Below are positions 8,917 to 17,604 of a DNA stretch of 64,000 nt, piece after piece. Made by a program: the position numbers and the translations under genes. The DNA is from CAVWNR01 sp963756525 (lineage in GTDB: Bacteria; Actinomycetota; Actinomycetes; Mycobacteriales; Jatrophihabitantaceae), in the NCBI GenBank assembly GCA_963756525.1, contig CAVWNR010000001.1, forward strand, positions 1,116,001 through 1,180,000. The letters are read 5' to 3'. Below the pieces are notes generated by a model, which searched no databases, was not told where the DNA came from, and saw nothing but the letters and a program-made list of their open reading frames with translations. Positions within the stretch are counted from its first letter, which is position 1; the number at the start of each line of letters is the position of its first letter.

Positions 8917-8972
8917 TCTGCGCCTGCTCATGTGGTGCTGCCCGTCGGTCCGGGTGCTCGCCCCGTCGGCAA

Positions 8973-9719
8973 CTACGGCGGGTCCGCGCTGTTGATCTCG
9001 ACGAGCGCGATGGTGACGTTGTCTGGCGCGCCGGCGTCGATCGTCGCCTTCCACAGCTCGAAGACAGCGCGACCGTCGTCGTTCTCGGTCACGATCTGCG
9101 TGATGGCCTGCTCGGCGACCGCGTCGGTGAGACCGTCGCTGCAGATCAGGTACCTGCCGTCGTCGAGCGGACGGGTGAGAACGTGCGGGTCGACAGGTGA
9201 CGAGTCGAGCGAGCCGCCCAGCGTCTGGGTGACCACTGGGCTGCGCGGGAGACCGGCCGGTGCCGGCTCGTTGTCGTCGGTGCTCAACTGATTGAGGCCC
9301 TCGTCGATCAGGTACACCCGGCTGTCGCCGACGTTGAAGACGACGACCTCCGACTCGGTCACCACCAGCCCGGCGACCGTGGTGCCCATAGCGACGTGCG
9401 GGGGGTTGAGCGCCGCCTCGGCATACAGCCTGTCGTTGCACGAGGCCAACGCGGCCCGCACCGTTTTGTCGTCCGTCAGCGACGGCGCCAGTGCAGCCAG
9501 CATCCGCACGACCAGCGAGCTCGCTACCTCGCCCGCAGGGTGCCCGCCGAGACCGTCCGCCACCGCCACCACGACCGGAGCGCTGGCCGGGAAATAGAAC
9601 GTCGCCGGCACCAGCGTCGGCACCGAGCAGAGCGTCCAGGCGCCGACGACAAGGCTGTCCTCGTTGTGCTCGCGCACCAGGCCGTCATGGCTCAGTGCCG
9701 AGACCGCGATGAACCGCAT
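8973..9719 (-). CDS. PP2C-family serine/threonine protein phosphatase
   Basis: Metal-dependent phosphatase of 248 residues that would dephosphorylate Ser/Thr-phosphorylated proteins in the cytoplasm. All PP2C motifs are visible: REHNEDS (metal Asp 21), VADGLGGH (metal Asp 55), GTTVAGLVV, NVGDSRVY, CSDGLTD and DNVT near the end. There is no membrane segment and no partner kinase in the window, so it is a free-standing PstP-like domain. The ATG at 9719 follows GGGGAG. Divergent neighbours are uncharacterised. Confidence 0.92.
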   Translation of the reverse strand: MRFIAVSALSHDGLVREHNEDSLVVGAWTLCSVPTLVPATFYFPASAPVVVAVADGLGGHPAGEVASSLVVRMLAALAPSLTDDKTVRAALASCNDRLYAEAALNPPHVAMGTTVAGLVVTESEVVVFNVGDSRVYLIDEGLNQLSTDDNEPAPAGLPRSPVVTQTLGGSLDSSPVDPHVLTRPLDDGRYLICSDGLTDAVAEQAITQIVTENDDGRAVFELWKATIDAGAPDNVTIALVEINSADPP

Positions 9720-9789
9720 CGCCGCTCCCCACGCCGCCGTCCCGGGTGATCCCCCCGACGCTACCGCTACCGGCGGCGGCTAGCTCCAG

Positions 9790-10698
9790 TCAGTGCGGCG
9801 CGGAGAACCAGTCGTTGGTGACGGGAAACAGGTAGCGATCGGTGGCCGCGTTCAGCACCCGGCGCGCGCGATGGAACTGCTCGGCGGTGTCGCGCAGTAA
9901 GGCGATCACGTCCGTCGGCGCGATGGCGCGGTCGGCAGCCAGCCGGTACCAGCCCGCGCCGAACCACTCCAACAGGTCGGCGCCGGCCATGCGCACGTCC
10001 GGCACTTCGGGCAGCCCGGTGCGCCGGGCCAGCTGGATCGCCTGCACCGGGCCGGGCACCGTACGCACCCCTGCGTCGGGAAACACCCCGGCGAGGAAGA
10101 GCGCGAGATCGCCCAGCCGCCGCCACACGCCGGGCCGCTGCGGCGGCGTAACGGCCTCGAGTAACCCGGCGAGCCGGCCCAGGTCCACGTCGTCCCACCG
10201 GCGCCGGCGCACTCCGTGCGGCGTGCGAGTAACGATGACGCCGCTCGACGTGCGGGCAAACGAGGCAAGCAGGTCGGCGAGGAAGAGCCGATGCCACGGT
10301 TCTGCGAGATAGCGGGCCAGCTGTCCGGCGTCGAACACCGGCACCCGAAGACGCGGCGCGGCACGTTCGGGGGCGTAGCTCGAGCCGGCCAAATCGGCGG
10401 CGGTGCGGTGCACCGCGGCGGCGAACACGAGAAACGGCGAGACGAAGCTGAACTCGCCGAGGTTGCGCCCGGCGGCCAGATTGAGCAGCGCGGTCGAGGT
10501 GGCCGGCCGGTCGAGGACATCGAGCACCAGCGCGGGCTCGCGACGCAGGGCCGCCACCCGGCCGGCGGCCTCGTGCGGCCTCGTCCGGTCGGCACCGACC
10601 AGCGCGCGCAGGTCGGCCTCGGTCAGGTGCTCGAGGTAGGCCGCACCGATCCGGTCCAGGTCGTCGGCCTGCACTGCCACGAACCCATTGTCCGACAC
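9790..10698 (-). CDS. Conserved hypothetical protein
   Basis: About 302 residues, soluble and helical, with no domain I recognise. Stretches that look conserved are FSFVSPFLVFAAAVHRTAADL and EPWHRLFLADLLASFAR. The C-terminus (ATDRYLFPVTNDWFSAPH) is typical of uncharacterised actinobacterial cytosolic proteins. The GTG at 10698 is placed nine bases after AGGA; a TTG at 10704 is the alternative. It lies directly upstream of the PP2C gene on the same strand with a 70-bp gap and may be co-transcribed with it. Confidence 0.6.
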   Translation of the reverse strand: MSDNGFVAVQADDLDRIGAAYLEHLTEADLRALVGADRTRPHEAAGRVAALRREPALVLDVLDRPATSTALLNLAAGRNLGEFSFVSPFLVFAAAVHRTAADLAGSSYAPERAAPRLRVPVFDAGQLARYLAEPWHRLFLADLLASFARTSSGVIVTRTPHGVRRRRWDDVDLGRLAGLLEAVTPPQRPGVWRRLGDLALFLAGVFPDAGVRTVPGPVQAIQLARRTGLPEVPDVRMAGADLLEWFGAGWYRLAADRAIAPTDVIALLRDTAEQFHRARRVLNAATDRYLFPVTNDWFSAPH

Positions 10699-10833
10699 TT
10701 GCAACGGTCCTGCTCTCGACGGCCGGGCGCCCTACACGTCGGCGGGCGATGCGGCGCTCGCGGGACCCGCATGGGCCAGCGCGTAAGCTGCCAGCGGTCG
10801 ACACGGGCCGCGACGATGTACGGAGCGAAGACC

Positions 10834-11079
10834 ATGGCTGCTCGAGCAGGACGGCTGTGGAGCGATCTCAGCCCGCGCACTCGCCGGCTGATCGTCACCG
10901 GGGCGGTTGCCGAAGGCGCGCTCAAGGCGGCCGCCTTGATCGACCTGGCGCGGCGGCCGGCGAGCCAGGTCCGCGGGCCGAAGTTGCTCTGGGCTGTGGT
11001 GGTCGTGCTCGTGAACTCGCTCGGCGGCGCGCCGCTGTGCTACTTCGCCTTCGGCCGGCGACGAGACACCGCGATGTGA
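10834..11079 (+). CDS. Small membrane protein, PLDc_N-like
   Basis: An 81-residue protein with two hydrophobic segments, near residues 23-40 and 53-74. The second half (KLLWAVVVVLVNSLGG...YFAFGRRR) has the layout of the phospholipase D N-terminal (PLDc_N) membrane domain found in small stand-alone proteins. The ATG at 10834 sits eight bases after GGAG. Function unknown. Confidence 0.55.
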   Translation: MAARAGRLWSDLSPRTRRLIVTGAVAEGALKAAALIDLARRPASQVRGPKLLWAVVVVLVNSLGGAPLCYFAFGRRRDTAM

Positions 11080-11147
11080 CCATATTGTGATCGATCAGTC
11101 ACGCTAAGTCCACCTGGCTGGTGCGCCGCCGTGATGAAATCGGCGGC

Positions 11148-11312
11148 ATGGCGACCCGCGATCCGGCCACCCGACCGTCCGTCGCGCACTGGATCGCGCA
11201 GACGTGTCGAACCAATCGCGCGACCCTCTGGCTGCTTTTCAGCACCCTCGCCTTCGCTGCCGCGGTCGGTTTTGCGGCGCTGGTCGTGCTAGCCCTCGCG
11301 CTACGGCGCTGA
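11148..11312 (+). CDS. Possible small single-pass membrane protein
   Basis: A 54-residue ORF with a polar N-terminus and one strong hydrophobic segment (LWLLFSTLAFAAAVGFAALV) before a short basic end. No clear ribosome site and no family match, so it is only a candidate. The next 170 bp up to the oxidoreductase show nothing I can support. Confidence 0.3.
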   Translation: MATRDPATRPSVAHWIAQTCRTNRATLWLLFSTLAFAAAVGFAALVVLALALRR

Positions 11313-11483
11313 ACCTATCTCGATCGCTCGGTGCGCGAAGCCGGTGCCGACCCGACCCGAGCCGGCAAGCCGGGCAGCCGACGCGCGCCATCGACGCCAT
11401 TCCTGCCACCGCCGCCACGTTGAGGAACGCGCTCGCCTCCGTACCCGCCGCATGGCGCCCGTCGCCCGACACGGGCCGCGGGC

Positions 11484-12650
11484 TCAGACCACGTTGATCT
11501 CCGGGCGGAGCGCCCGGGCCGCGAACCGGCCTGCGTCCAGCGCGCACACGTCGACCACCGGCGGCCGCTGAAGGTAGAGATCCCGGACGACCTCGCCGAC
11601 GGCGGGGCCCATCAGGAACCCGTGGCCGGAGAACCCGGTCGCATATAGGAAGCGGCCACCCACGTCGGCCTCTCCGATGAGCCCGTTGTGGTCCGGTGTC
11701 ATCTCGTAGAGCCCGGCCCAGCCGCTTGCAATGCCGGCGGTCATCAGCCGCGGCGCCCGGCGGGCCATGGCCTCCACCAGCCGCGGCAGCCAGGCGTCGG
11801 AGCGGGTCAGCTCGAAGCCCGGCGTCTCCTGCGGGTCGGACATCCCCAGCAGGATTGCGCGCCCTTCCCGGTGGAAGTAGAACGTGCTGGCGAAGTCGAT
11901 GGTCATCGGGATCTGCGCGGGAAGGTCCGCGATGGGCTCGGTGATCAGGAGCTGCCGGCGCAGCGGCGTCACGGGCAGGTCGACGCCGACCCATTCGCCG
12001 ACCTGCCGGGACCACGCGCCGGCGGCGCAGACGACGGTGTCGGCGACGAGCTCGCCGGCCGGCGTAGCGACGCTCAACGCGTGGCCGTCCTCGACGGTGA
12101 TCCCGGTGACCGGACAGTGCGGGAACAGCCGCGCGCCGTTGCGTCGCGCGCCGGTGGCGTAGCCGAGAACCACCGACTCGGGCGTGCAGTGCCCGTCGGA
12201 CGGCGAAAAGGCCGCGGCCAGCAGCCCTGACGGGTCGACGAGCGGGCAGAGGGCGACCGCCTCCTCCGGTCCGATCATCCGGCTCGGAACGCCGAGCTCG
12301 TTCTGCAGCGCGACGCTTGCACTGAATTCGGCGACGGTCGCCCGATCGTCGAGGAGGAAGAGGTAGCCGACCTCGCACAGGTCGATCTCGCCGCCGGGTC
12401 GGCGGGCAAAGTCGCGGAATGCTTCCAGGCTGCGCCGCCCGAGCTCGATGTTGACCCGGTCGGAGAACTGGGCGCGTACGCCGCCGGCGGCCTTGCAAGT
12501 CGAACCCGATCCGAGGGAGCCGGCCTCGACCAACACCACGTCCTCGACCCCTGACTCGGCGAGGTGGAACGCGATGCTCACCCCGATCACACCACCGCCG
12601 ATGACGACCACCGCGACACGGCGAGGCAGTCCGTCAGCGCTGCTGGTCAT
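11484..12650 (-). CDS. FAD-dependent oxidoreductase (D-amino acid/sarcosine oxidase family)
   Basis: Flavoenzyme of about 388 residues of the DAO superfamily, oxidising an amine or amino acid such as sarcosine, glycine or proline derivatives. The N-terminal dinucleotide fold is clear (VVVIGGGVIGVSIAFHLAE, then VLVEAG), as is a FAD/substrate segment near the C-terminus (ATGFSGHGFLMGPAVGE). I start at the ATG at 12650, which overlaps the ArsR stop by 17 bp; the frame extends further into arsR without homology. It shares strand and overlap with arsR, so it may be transcribed with it, although it has no known arsenic role. Confidence 0.85.
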   Translation of the reverse strand: MTSSADGLPRRVAVVVIGGGVIGVSIAFHLAESGVEDVVLVEAGSLGSGSTCKAAGGVRAQFSDRVNIELGRRSLEAFRDFARRPGGEIDLCEVGYLFLLDDRATVAEFSASVALQNELGVPSRMIGPEEAVALCPLVDPSGLLAAAFSPSDGHCTPESVVLGYATGARRNGARLFPHCPVTGITVEDGHALSVATPAGELVADTVVCAAGAWSRQVGEWVGVDLPVTPLRRQLLITEPIADLPAQIPMTIDFASTFYFHREGRAILLGMSDPQETPGFELTRSDAWLPRLVEAMARRAPRLMTAGIASGWAGLYEMTPDHNGLIGEADVGGRFLYATGFSGHGFLMGPAVGEVVRDLYLQRPPVVDVCALDAGRFAARALRPEINVV

Positions 12651-13080
12651 CACAAGCCTTCTCGCCGCCTGGACGGTGACCGCGAGCCAGTATGTCCGCC
12701 AGCGCAGCCAGCGCGTCCGGCACAACTCGGTAGTACGCCCACTTGCCGCGCTGTTCCCGGGTCAGCAGCCCGACGTCGACGAGCACCTTGAGGTGGTGGG
12801 ACACGGTGGGCTGGGACAGCCCGGTCGGCTCGGTCAGCTCGCATACGCATGCCTCAGCGCCCTGGTGCGCCGCGATCAACGAGACCAGCCGCAGCCGGGT
12901 CGGCTCGGCCAGCGCTTTGAGCACCCCGGCCAGCCGCTCGGCTGCCGCGGCATCCAACACCCCGCCGGTGATGGGGCCGCAGCACGCCGCCACGTCGGCC
13001 ACCAGCACCGCACGAGGCGGCATGACCCGCCGGGCGGCCCTGGAGACGACAGCAGCGCGCATTTGTGCAGCATGGCACAT
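12634..13080 (-). CDS. arsR: ArsR-family metalloid-responsive repressor
   Basis: Winged-helix repressor of up to 148 residues that would release DNA on binding arsenite or a related metalloid. Seen: a Cys pair at 33-34 (ACCGPI), LKALAEPTRLRLVSLIA, the As(III)-site motif CVCEL at residues 78-82 and the recognition helix LSQPTVSHHLKVL. ATGs at 13080, 13062 and 13023 are all possible and none has a good ribosome site; 13080 starts next to an operator, so a leaderless mRNA is possible. It is divergent from arsM with two operators around the starts. Arsenic sensing is supported by CVCEL plus the neighbour. Confidence 0.88.
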   Translation of the reverse strand: MCHAAQMRAAVVSRAARRVMPPRAVLVADVAACCGPITGGVLDAAAAERLAGVLKALAEPTRLRLVSLIAAHQGAEACVCELTEPTGLSQPTVSHHLKVLVDVGLLTREQRGKWAYYRVVPDALAALADILARGHRPGGEKACDDQQR

Positions 13081-13081
13081 G

Positions 13082-13099
13082 CATTGACAGCCGTCGATG
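13082..13099. promoter_or_regulatory. ArsR operator copy 1
   Basis: CATTGACAGCCGTCGATG, an imperfect inverted repeat with 7-bp arms CATTGAC/GTCGATG (one T-G mismatch) around four bases. It abuts the arsR start and matches the copy at 13119-13136 at 15 of 18 positions. Confidence 0.65.
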
Positions 13100-13118
13100 T
13101 TTGATCCATCGTTGGTCG

Positions 13119-13136
13119 CATTGACGTACGTCGATG
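13119..13136. promoter_or_regulatory. ArsR operator copy 2
   Basis: CATTGACGTACGTCGATG, nearly a full palindrome with one mismatched pair, 16 bp upstream of the arsM start. With copy 1 (37-bp period) it covers the divergent arsR-arsM promoter region, as expected for joint repression. Confidence 0.7.
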
Positions 13137-13152
13137 AGAGAGCGGGCATGCG

Positions 13153-13941
13153 ATGAGTGACGCCACCGACTTCGAGCTGCGCGAGCGGGTCCGCGCCCGC
13201 TACGCCGCGGCCGCCACCGCGGTGGCGGACGGCCGCGTGTCCCGCACCTCGTGTTGCGCCGGCGGACCGACGGACATCGACGACACCTTTGGCGCCGCCC
13301 GCTACAGCGCCGACCAGCAGCGCCTGCTGCCCGCCGAGGCGCTCGCGGCGAGCCTGGGTTGCGGCAACCCACTCGCCGTCGCCGACTTGCATCCCGGCGA
13401 GCGGGTCCTGGATCTCGGCTCGGGCGGCGGCATCGACGTGCTGTTGTCCGCCCGCCGGGTAGGGCCGACGGGGTTCGTCTACGGCGTCGACATGACCGAC
13501 GAGATGCTGGCCCTCGCCGAAGCGAACAAAGCCAAAGCCGGCGCCCGCAACGTCGAGTTCCGAAAGGGCGCCATCGAAGACATCCCGCTCCCTGACGCCG
13601 CGGTCGACGTGGTGATCTCCAACTGCGTGATCAATCTGTCGGTCGACAAACCCGCCGTGCTCAGCGAGATGTTCCGCGTTCTGGTCCCCGGTGGGCGGAT
13701 CGGGATCTCCGACGTCGTCGCCGAAGACCAGCTGACCCCGACCGACCGGGCCGCACGCGGCTGCTACGCCGGCTGCATCGCCGGTGCGTTGTCCCGGCAG
13801 GAATACCTCGACGGACTCACCGCCGCGGGGTTCACCGACGCCTCGGTCGCCTTCAGCCACCACGCCGCGCCGGAAATGCATGCGGCGATCATCCGGGCGA
13901 GCAAACCGGTCACCGCGTCGCAACGGCCCGAAGCGCCGTGA
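13153..13941 (+). CDS. arsM: Arsenite S-adenosylmethionine methyltransferase
   Basis: Enzyme of 262 residues that methylates trivalent arsenic with SAM, turning arsenite into methylated and finally volatile forms. Seen: SAM-binding motif LDLGSGGGIDVLL (87-99), VDMTDEML, and the cysteines expected of ArsM: SCC at 34-35, LGCG Cys 70, SNCVINL Cys 158, and GCYAGCIAGAL Cys 204 and 208. These match the three As-binding positions of characterised ArsM proteins. It is divergent from arsR and shares its operators, so it should be induced by arsenite. It converges on acdS with 17 bp between the stops and no obvious terminator. Confidence 0.93.
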   Translation: MSDATDFELRERVRARYAAAATAVADGRVSRTSCCAGGPTDIDDTFGAARYSADQQRLLPAEALAASLGCGNPLAVADLHPGERVLDLGSGGGIDVLLSARRVGPTGFVYGVDMTDEMLALAEANKAKAGARNVEFRKGAIEDIPLPDAAVDVVISNCVINLSVDKPAVLSEMFRVLVPGGRIGISDVVAEDQLTPTDRAARGCYAGCIAGALSRQEYLDGLTAAGFTDASVAFSHHAAPEMHAAIIRASKPVTASQRPEAP

Positions 13942-13958
13942 TCACCGTTGCGGGCAGC

Positions 13959-14969
13959 TCAGTCGCGGAACAGGGCGCTGTAGGCGTTGAGGGCAGGCTG
14001 CCCGCCCAGATGGGCATAGAGGACGGTGGATTGCTTCTCGATGTCGCCGGTGCGGACCAGTTCGACAAGCCCGGCCATGGACTTCCCCTCGTAAACCGGG
14101 TCGAGGATCATGCCCTCCAGGCTGCCGGTGAGGCGGATCGCGTCGAGGGTCGACTGCACGGGGATGCCGTAGAAGTCGCCCGCCCAGCCGTCGAGCAGGG
14201 TGATCTCGTCCTCGCGTAACGCCCGCCCCAGCCCGATCAGTTCTGCCGTTCCGTCGGCGATCTTCGCGATCTGCGCACGGGTCTCGCCAGATTTGGCCGA
14301 TGCGTCGATGCCGATCACCCGCCGATGGCGATCCTGCGCCGCGAACCCCGCGACCATGCCCGCCTGCGTCGAGCCGGTGACGCTGCAGACGACGACGGTG
14401 TCGAAGAAGACGCCGAGCTCGTGTTCCTGTCGTGCGACCTCGTCGGCCCAGCTGGCGAAACCGAGACCGCCGAGGCGATGGTCCGACGCGCCGGCGGGGA
14501 TCGGGTACGGCACCCCGCCGTGGGCACGCACGTCCTCGAGCGCGACCTGCCAGCTGTCCTTGGCACCGATGCCGAAACCGGCCTGGACGAGCTCGACATC
14601 GGCGCCCATCACCCGCGAGAGAAGGATGTTGCCCACCCGGTCGTAGACGACGTCCGGCCAGTCGACCCAGCTCTCCTGCACCAGCCGCGCCCTCAGTCCC
14701 ACCTTCGCGGCGACCGCGGCCACCTGGCGGGTGTGGTTGGACTGCACGCCGCCGATGGAGACCAGATGCGTGGCACCGGCGGCCAGCGCGTCGGGCACCA
14801 GGTACTCCAGCTTGCGGGTCTTGTTCCCGCCGAAGGCCAGCCCCGAGTTGCAGTCCTCCCGCTTGGCCCAGATCGCGGCGCCGCCGAGGTGCTCGGTGAG
14901 CCGGTCCAGCCGGTGCACCGGGCTCGGCCCGAACAGCAGTGGGTAGCGGGCAAAGTCGGCCAGAGCCAT
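13959..14969 (-). CDS. acdS: 1-aminocyclopropane-1-carboxylate (ACC) deaminase
   Basis: PLP enzyme of 336 residues that cleaves ACC, the plant ethylene precursor, to 2-oxobutanoate and ammonia. It follows the ACC deaminase pattern closely: REDCNSGLAFGGNKTRKLEY with the PLP lysine at residue 50, SIGGVQSNHTRQ with Ser 77, a Tyr-Glu pair in DPVYEGKSM, and YAHLGGQPALNAY. The Tyr-Glu and HLGG residues separate true ACC deaminase from D-cysteine desulfhydrase homologues. The ATG at 14969 follows AGGAGA and matches the usual family N-terminus; the open frame up to 15026 does not. It is not in an operon with a visible regulator. Confidence 0.93.
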   Translation of the reverse strand: MALADFARYPLLFGPSPVHRLDRLTEHLGGAAIWAKREDCNSGLAFGGNKTRKLEYLVPDALAAGATHLVSIGGVQSNHTRQVAAVAAKVGLRARLVQESWVDWPDVVYDRVGNILLSRVMGADVELVQAGFGIGAKDSWQVALEDVRAHGGVPYPIPAGASDHRLGGLGFASWADEVARQEHELGVFFDTVVVCSVTGSTQAGMVAGFAAQDRHRRVIGIDASAKSGETRAQIAKIADGTAELIGLGRALREDEITLLDGWAGDFYGIPVQSTLDAIRLTGSLEGMILDPVYEGKSMAGLVELVRTGDIEKQSTVLYAHLGGQPALNAYSALFRD

Positions 14970-15069
14970 CAGGGTCTCCTGTCCTGCCGCGGTCGTCGCG
15001 CCGATCCGGTGGTGTGCCGGCGACATTAGTGGTCACGCGGCAGGTGATCCGCTGGCTACCGTTCGGTGG

Positions 15070-15564
15070 ATGTCCTGGCTACCCGCCGAGTTCGTCCACC
15101 CAGACCGGTTGGAGCTGCCGACCGGTCATCACCTACGCCCGATCAGGGCCACAGATGTCGACCTCGACTTCCCCGCCGTGACGGGCTGCCGCGATCGGCT
15201 GTGGCGCATCTACGGCGTCGCGTGGGGATGGCCGCCGGCCGACATGACCTACGAGCAGGACCGGGAGGATCTAGCCCATCACGAGGCCGAGATCGCGGCG
15301 CACCAGTCGTTCAACTACGCGCTGTTCGACGCACCCGAGACCGCACTGCTCGGCTGCGTCTACATCGATCCGCCAGAGCGAGCGGGAGCCGACGCGGAGA
15401 TCTCCTGGTGGACGGTCGACCGACTGGTGGGCACGGATGTCGAGCAGGTGCTCGACCGGCAGGTGCCGGAATGGATCGCTCAGGAGTGGCCGTTTCGACG
15501 AACCCGCTACGTCGGCCGGGAACTGAGCTGGCAGGCCTGGCTGGAACTGCCCCCTCACCGCTGA
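15070..15564 (+). CDS. GNAT-like acetyltransferase
   Basis: A 164-residue protein with the layout of a GCN5-related N-acetyltransferase: an early LRPIRATDVDLDFPAV, a central strand pair (NYALFDAPETALLGCVYIDP) and an aromatic C-terminal part (AEISWWTV). The usual acetyl-CoA P-loop pattern (Q/RxxGxG/A) is not evident, so the enzyme could be diverged. Substrate unknown. It is divergent from acdS with a 100-bp gap. Confidence 0.6.
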   Translation: MSWLPAEFVHPDRLELPTGHHLRPIRATDVDLDFPAVTGCRDRLWRIYGVAWGWPPADMTYEQDREDLAHHEAEIAAHQSFNYALFDAPETALLGCVYIDPPERAGADAEISWWTVDRLVGTDVEQVLDRQVPEWIAQEWPFRRTRYVGRELSWQAWLELPPHR

Positions 15565-15810
15565 ACGGCATATGGCGCCGCCCGAGGCGATGAGTTTGGC
15601 GTAAACAACGTCGAGGACGTGCCGCAGCCGCACCGGCTCGCCCAGCGCGGCTGGTAACCAGTCGCCCGGCTGATCATTACCCGCTCACCCGCCGCCGGCG
15701 ACCGGTGACGGGGTCGCGATCATCTCCTGCGACGTCACCGGGCGACGCCCACATTCTCACCACTACCGAGCGGCCCGGTCACGAGCCATAAGGGACTGAC
15801 ATGCCGCATC

Positions 15811-16014
15811 GTGGTCGAGGTCGTCGAGTTGGAGACCGACGATCCGGCGCTTCGCGGGCCGATGATCATGACCACCACGCTCACCGACGCGGACGACGGC
15901 ACCGACATGCCGATGGTCCACGACGGCGTCCCCGACGCCATCCCGGTAGCCGACAATGAGATCGGCACCCGGATAGCGCTGGCGAACCTCGCGGCGCTCG
16001 TCGAGGGTTGCTAA
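15811..16014 (+). pseudogene. C-terminal fragment of an AHA1/SRPBCC-family protein
   Basis: About 67 residues that match only the last third of activator-of-Hsp90-ATPase-like (SRPBCC) proteins: VEVVELETDDPALRGPM, TTTLTDADDGTDMPMVHDGVPD, then ADNEIGTRIALANLAALVEG. The N-terminal two thirds of the fold are absent, and the 246 bp before it after the acetyltransferase contain no matching frame. I regard it as a remnant. Confidence 0.65.
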
Positions 16015-16182
16015 ACCGCGCGTCGCGCAGGCGGACTTCCGCATAGCCGCTCGCCACCCAGCGTCACCGCCGAACGAGAAACGATCGACGCACCCAGCGG
16101 GCACACGGCGAGTTCGTACCGCTGGTTCGGTCGATCCTGGCCGGTGCTGTCGGCCGCGGCCAGGACGACTCGGCTGTGCGAC

Positions 16183-16386
16183 TCAGATGGTGCGCACGTT
16201 TTCGGCCTGCGGACCCTTCTGACCGGCGACCGCGTCGAACTCGACGCGCTGGTTGTCATCGAGGCTCTTGTAGCCATCGCCGGCAACGCTGGAGAAATGG
16301 ACGAACACGTCCTTGCCTCCGTCGTCGGGCGCGATAAAGCCGAAGCCCTTCTCGCTGTTGAACCACTTCACAGTTCCCTGCGCCAT
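16183..16386 (-). CDS. cspA: Cold-shock protein
   Basis: A 67-residue single-stranded nucleic-acid-binding protein of the CspA family. RNP1 (KGFGFIAP) and RNP2 (DVFVHFS) are intact, as are the start MAQGTVKWFN and the final ENVRTI. It would act as an RNA chaperone. The ATG follows a GAAAGGA-like site on the minus strand. The 150 bp upstream, back to the desaturase, hold its promoter and probably a structured leader, but no specific cold-box can be assigned. Confidence 0.95.
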   Translation of the reverse strand: MAQGTVKWFNSEKGFGFIAPDDGGKDVFVHFSSVAGDGYKSLDDNQRVEFDAVAGQKGPQAENVRTI

Positions 16387-16536
16387 AATGGCTGTCCTTT
16401 CGGGGAATTGGTCCGGGCCACGCCCTGTGCGTGGACCAGGGTCGTCACGTGTGACGCCGAACCCGAGCCCGAAAGGGGGAGAAACTACGTCGCGCGCTGC
16501 AGAAATCCCGCGCGCCGTGACGTGAAGGAAATATGC

Positions 16537-17604
16537 CTAACCGTCCACCACGGTAGCACGGAGCGGAGCGCCGAGGGCGCGCAGATGCCGCAGCACGATC
16601 CGGTACGACCCGAACAGCGAGGTCTCGGTGTACGGAATGGCATGGGCGGCGCAGTGCGCGCGAACGAACGCCTGTGCCGCGCGGAGGTTGGGCCGGGGCA
16701 TGCTGGGAAATAGGTGGTGCTCGACCTGGTAGTTCAGGCCGCCGAGCACCAGGTCAGTGAGCCAGCCACCGCGCACATTGCGCGACGTCAGCACCTGCCG
16801 GCGCAGGTAGTCAACCTTCTGATCGGGGCCGACGATGGGCATGCCCTTGTGGTTGGGCGCGAACGAGCAGCCCATGTACAACCCGAAGACGGCCTGATGG
16901 ACCGCGAAGAACACCAGCGCCTTGAGCGGATCGAGCACCACCACCAGCGCGCCGAGATACGCCACCGCGTGCACAGCGAACAACCCCAGCTCCAGCGCTC
17001 GGTACCGGCCAGCGCGTCGGTTCGGCGCGGCGATCAGGTAGCGGACGCTCGCCACGTGCAGGTTGAGACCTTCCAGCAGCAGCAAGGGGCCCACCAGCAC
17101 CGCCTGGTTGCGGGCGACGAACCTACCCAGGCCGTTGTGACGGGCGAGCACCTGGCCGGTCGTGAACGCGAGGACGCCGTCGCCGATGTCCGGGTCGTGC
17201 CCCTCCTGGTTGGGGTGCGAGTGGTGCCGGTTGTGCTTGTCCACCCACCAGCCGAAGCTCAATCCCACCAGCAGGTCCGCGGCGACCACGCTGATCAGGT
17301 CGTTGCCGAGCTTCGCGCGGACGATCTGCTGATGCCCGCCGTCGTGGCCGAGAAACCCGACTTGGGTGAACAGCACGCCGAGCGCGCCAGCCACGATCAG
17401 CTGTAGCCACGTATCACCCAGCCACCCGAACGCGACCCAAGCGCCGACGTAGGCCGTCATCGTGGCGGCGCTGCGCAGCAGGTAGCTGCCGTAGCGGCGA
17501 TCCAAGAGTCGTGCGTCGGCGATCTGACGGCGCAACGCGGCAAAGTCGCTGCCACCCTGCCGAGCACGGTCGACGTCACTGTGCTGGTCCAAAACCACGG
17601 TCAT
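16537..17604 (-). CDS. Membrane fatty acid desaturase
   Basis: A 355-residue di-iron desaturase that introduces a double bond into membrane acyl chains. The three histidine boxes are complete: HDGGH (87-91), HNRHH (124-128) and QVEHH (293-297); the last is typical of front-end and acyl-CoA/acyl-lipid desaturases of actinobacteria. About four membrane segments flank them. No fused cytochrome b5 or electron donor gene is adjacent. It lies directly upstream of the cold-shock gene on the same strand; both would serve growth at low temperature. Confidence 0.92.
   Translation of the reverse strand: MTVVLDQHSDVDRARQGGSDFAALRRQIADARLLDRRYGSYLLRSAATMTAYVGAWVAFGWLGDTWLQLIVAGALGVLFTQVGFLGHDGGHQQIVRAKLGNDLISVVAADLLVGLSFGWWVDKHNRHHSHPNQEGHDPDIGDGVLAFTTGQVLARHNGLGRFVARNQAVLVGPLLLLEGLNLHVASVRYLIAAPNRRAGRYRALELGLFAVHAVAYLGALVVVLDPLKALVFFAVHQAVFGLYMGCSFAPNHKGMPIVGPDQKVDYLRRQVLTSRNVRGGWLTDLVLGGLNYQVEHHLFPSMPRPNLRAAQAFVRAHCAAHAIPYTETSLFGSYRIVLRHLRALGAPLRATVVDG

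Noticed and set aside
15565..15810. Frame ending VPQPHRLAQRGW after the acetyltransferase
   Set aside because: Too short and without start or domain; the stretch holds nothing I can support.
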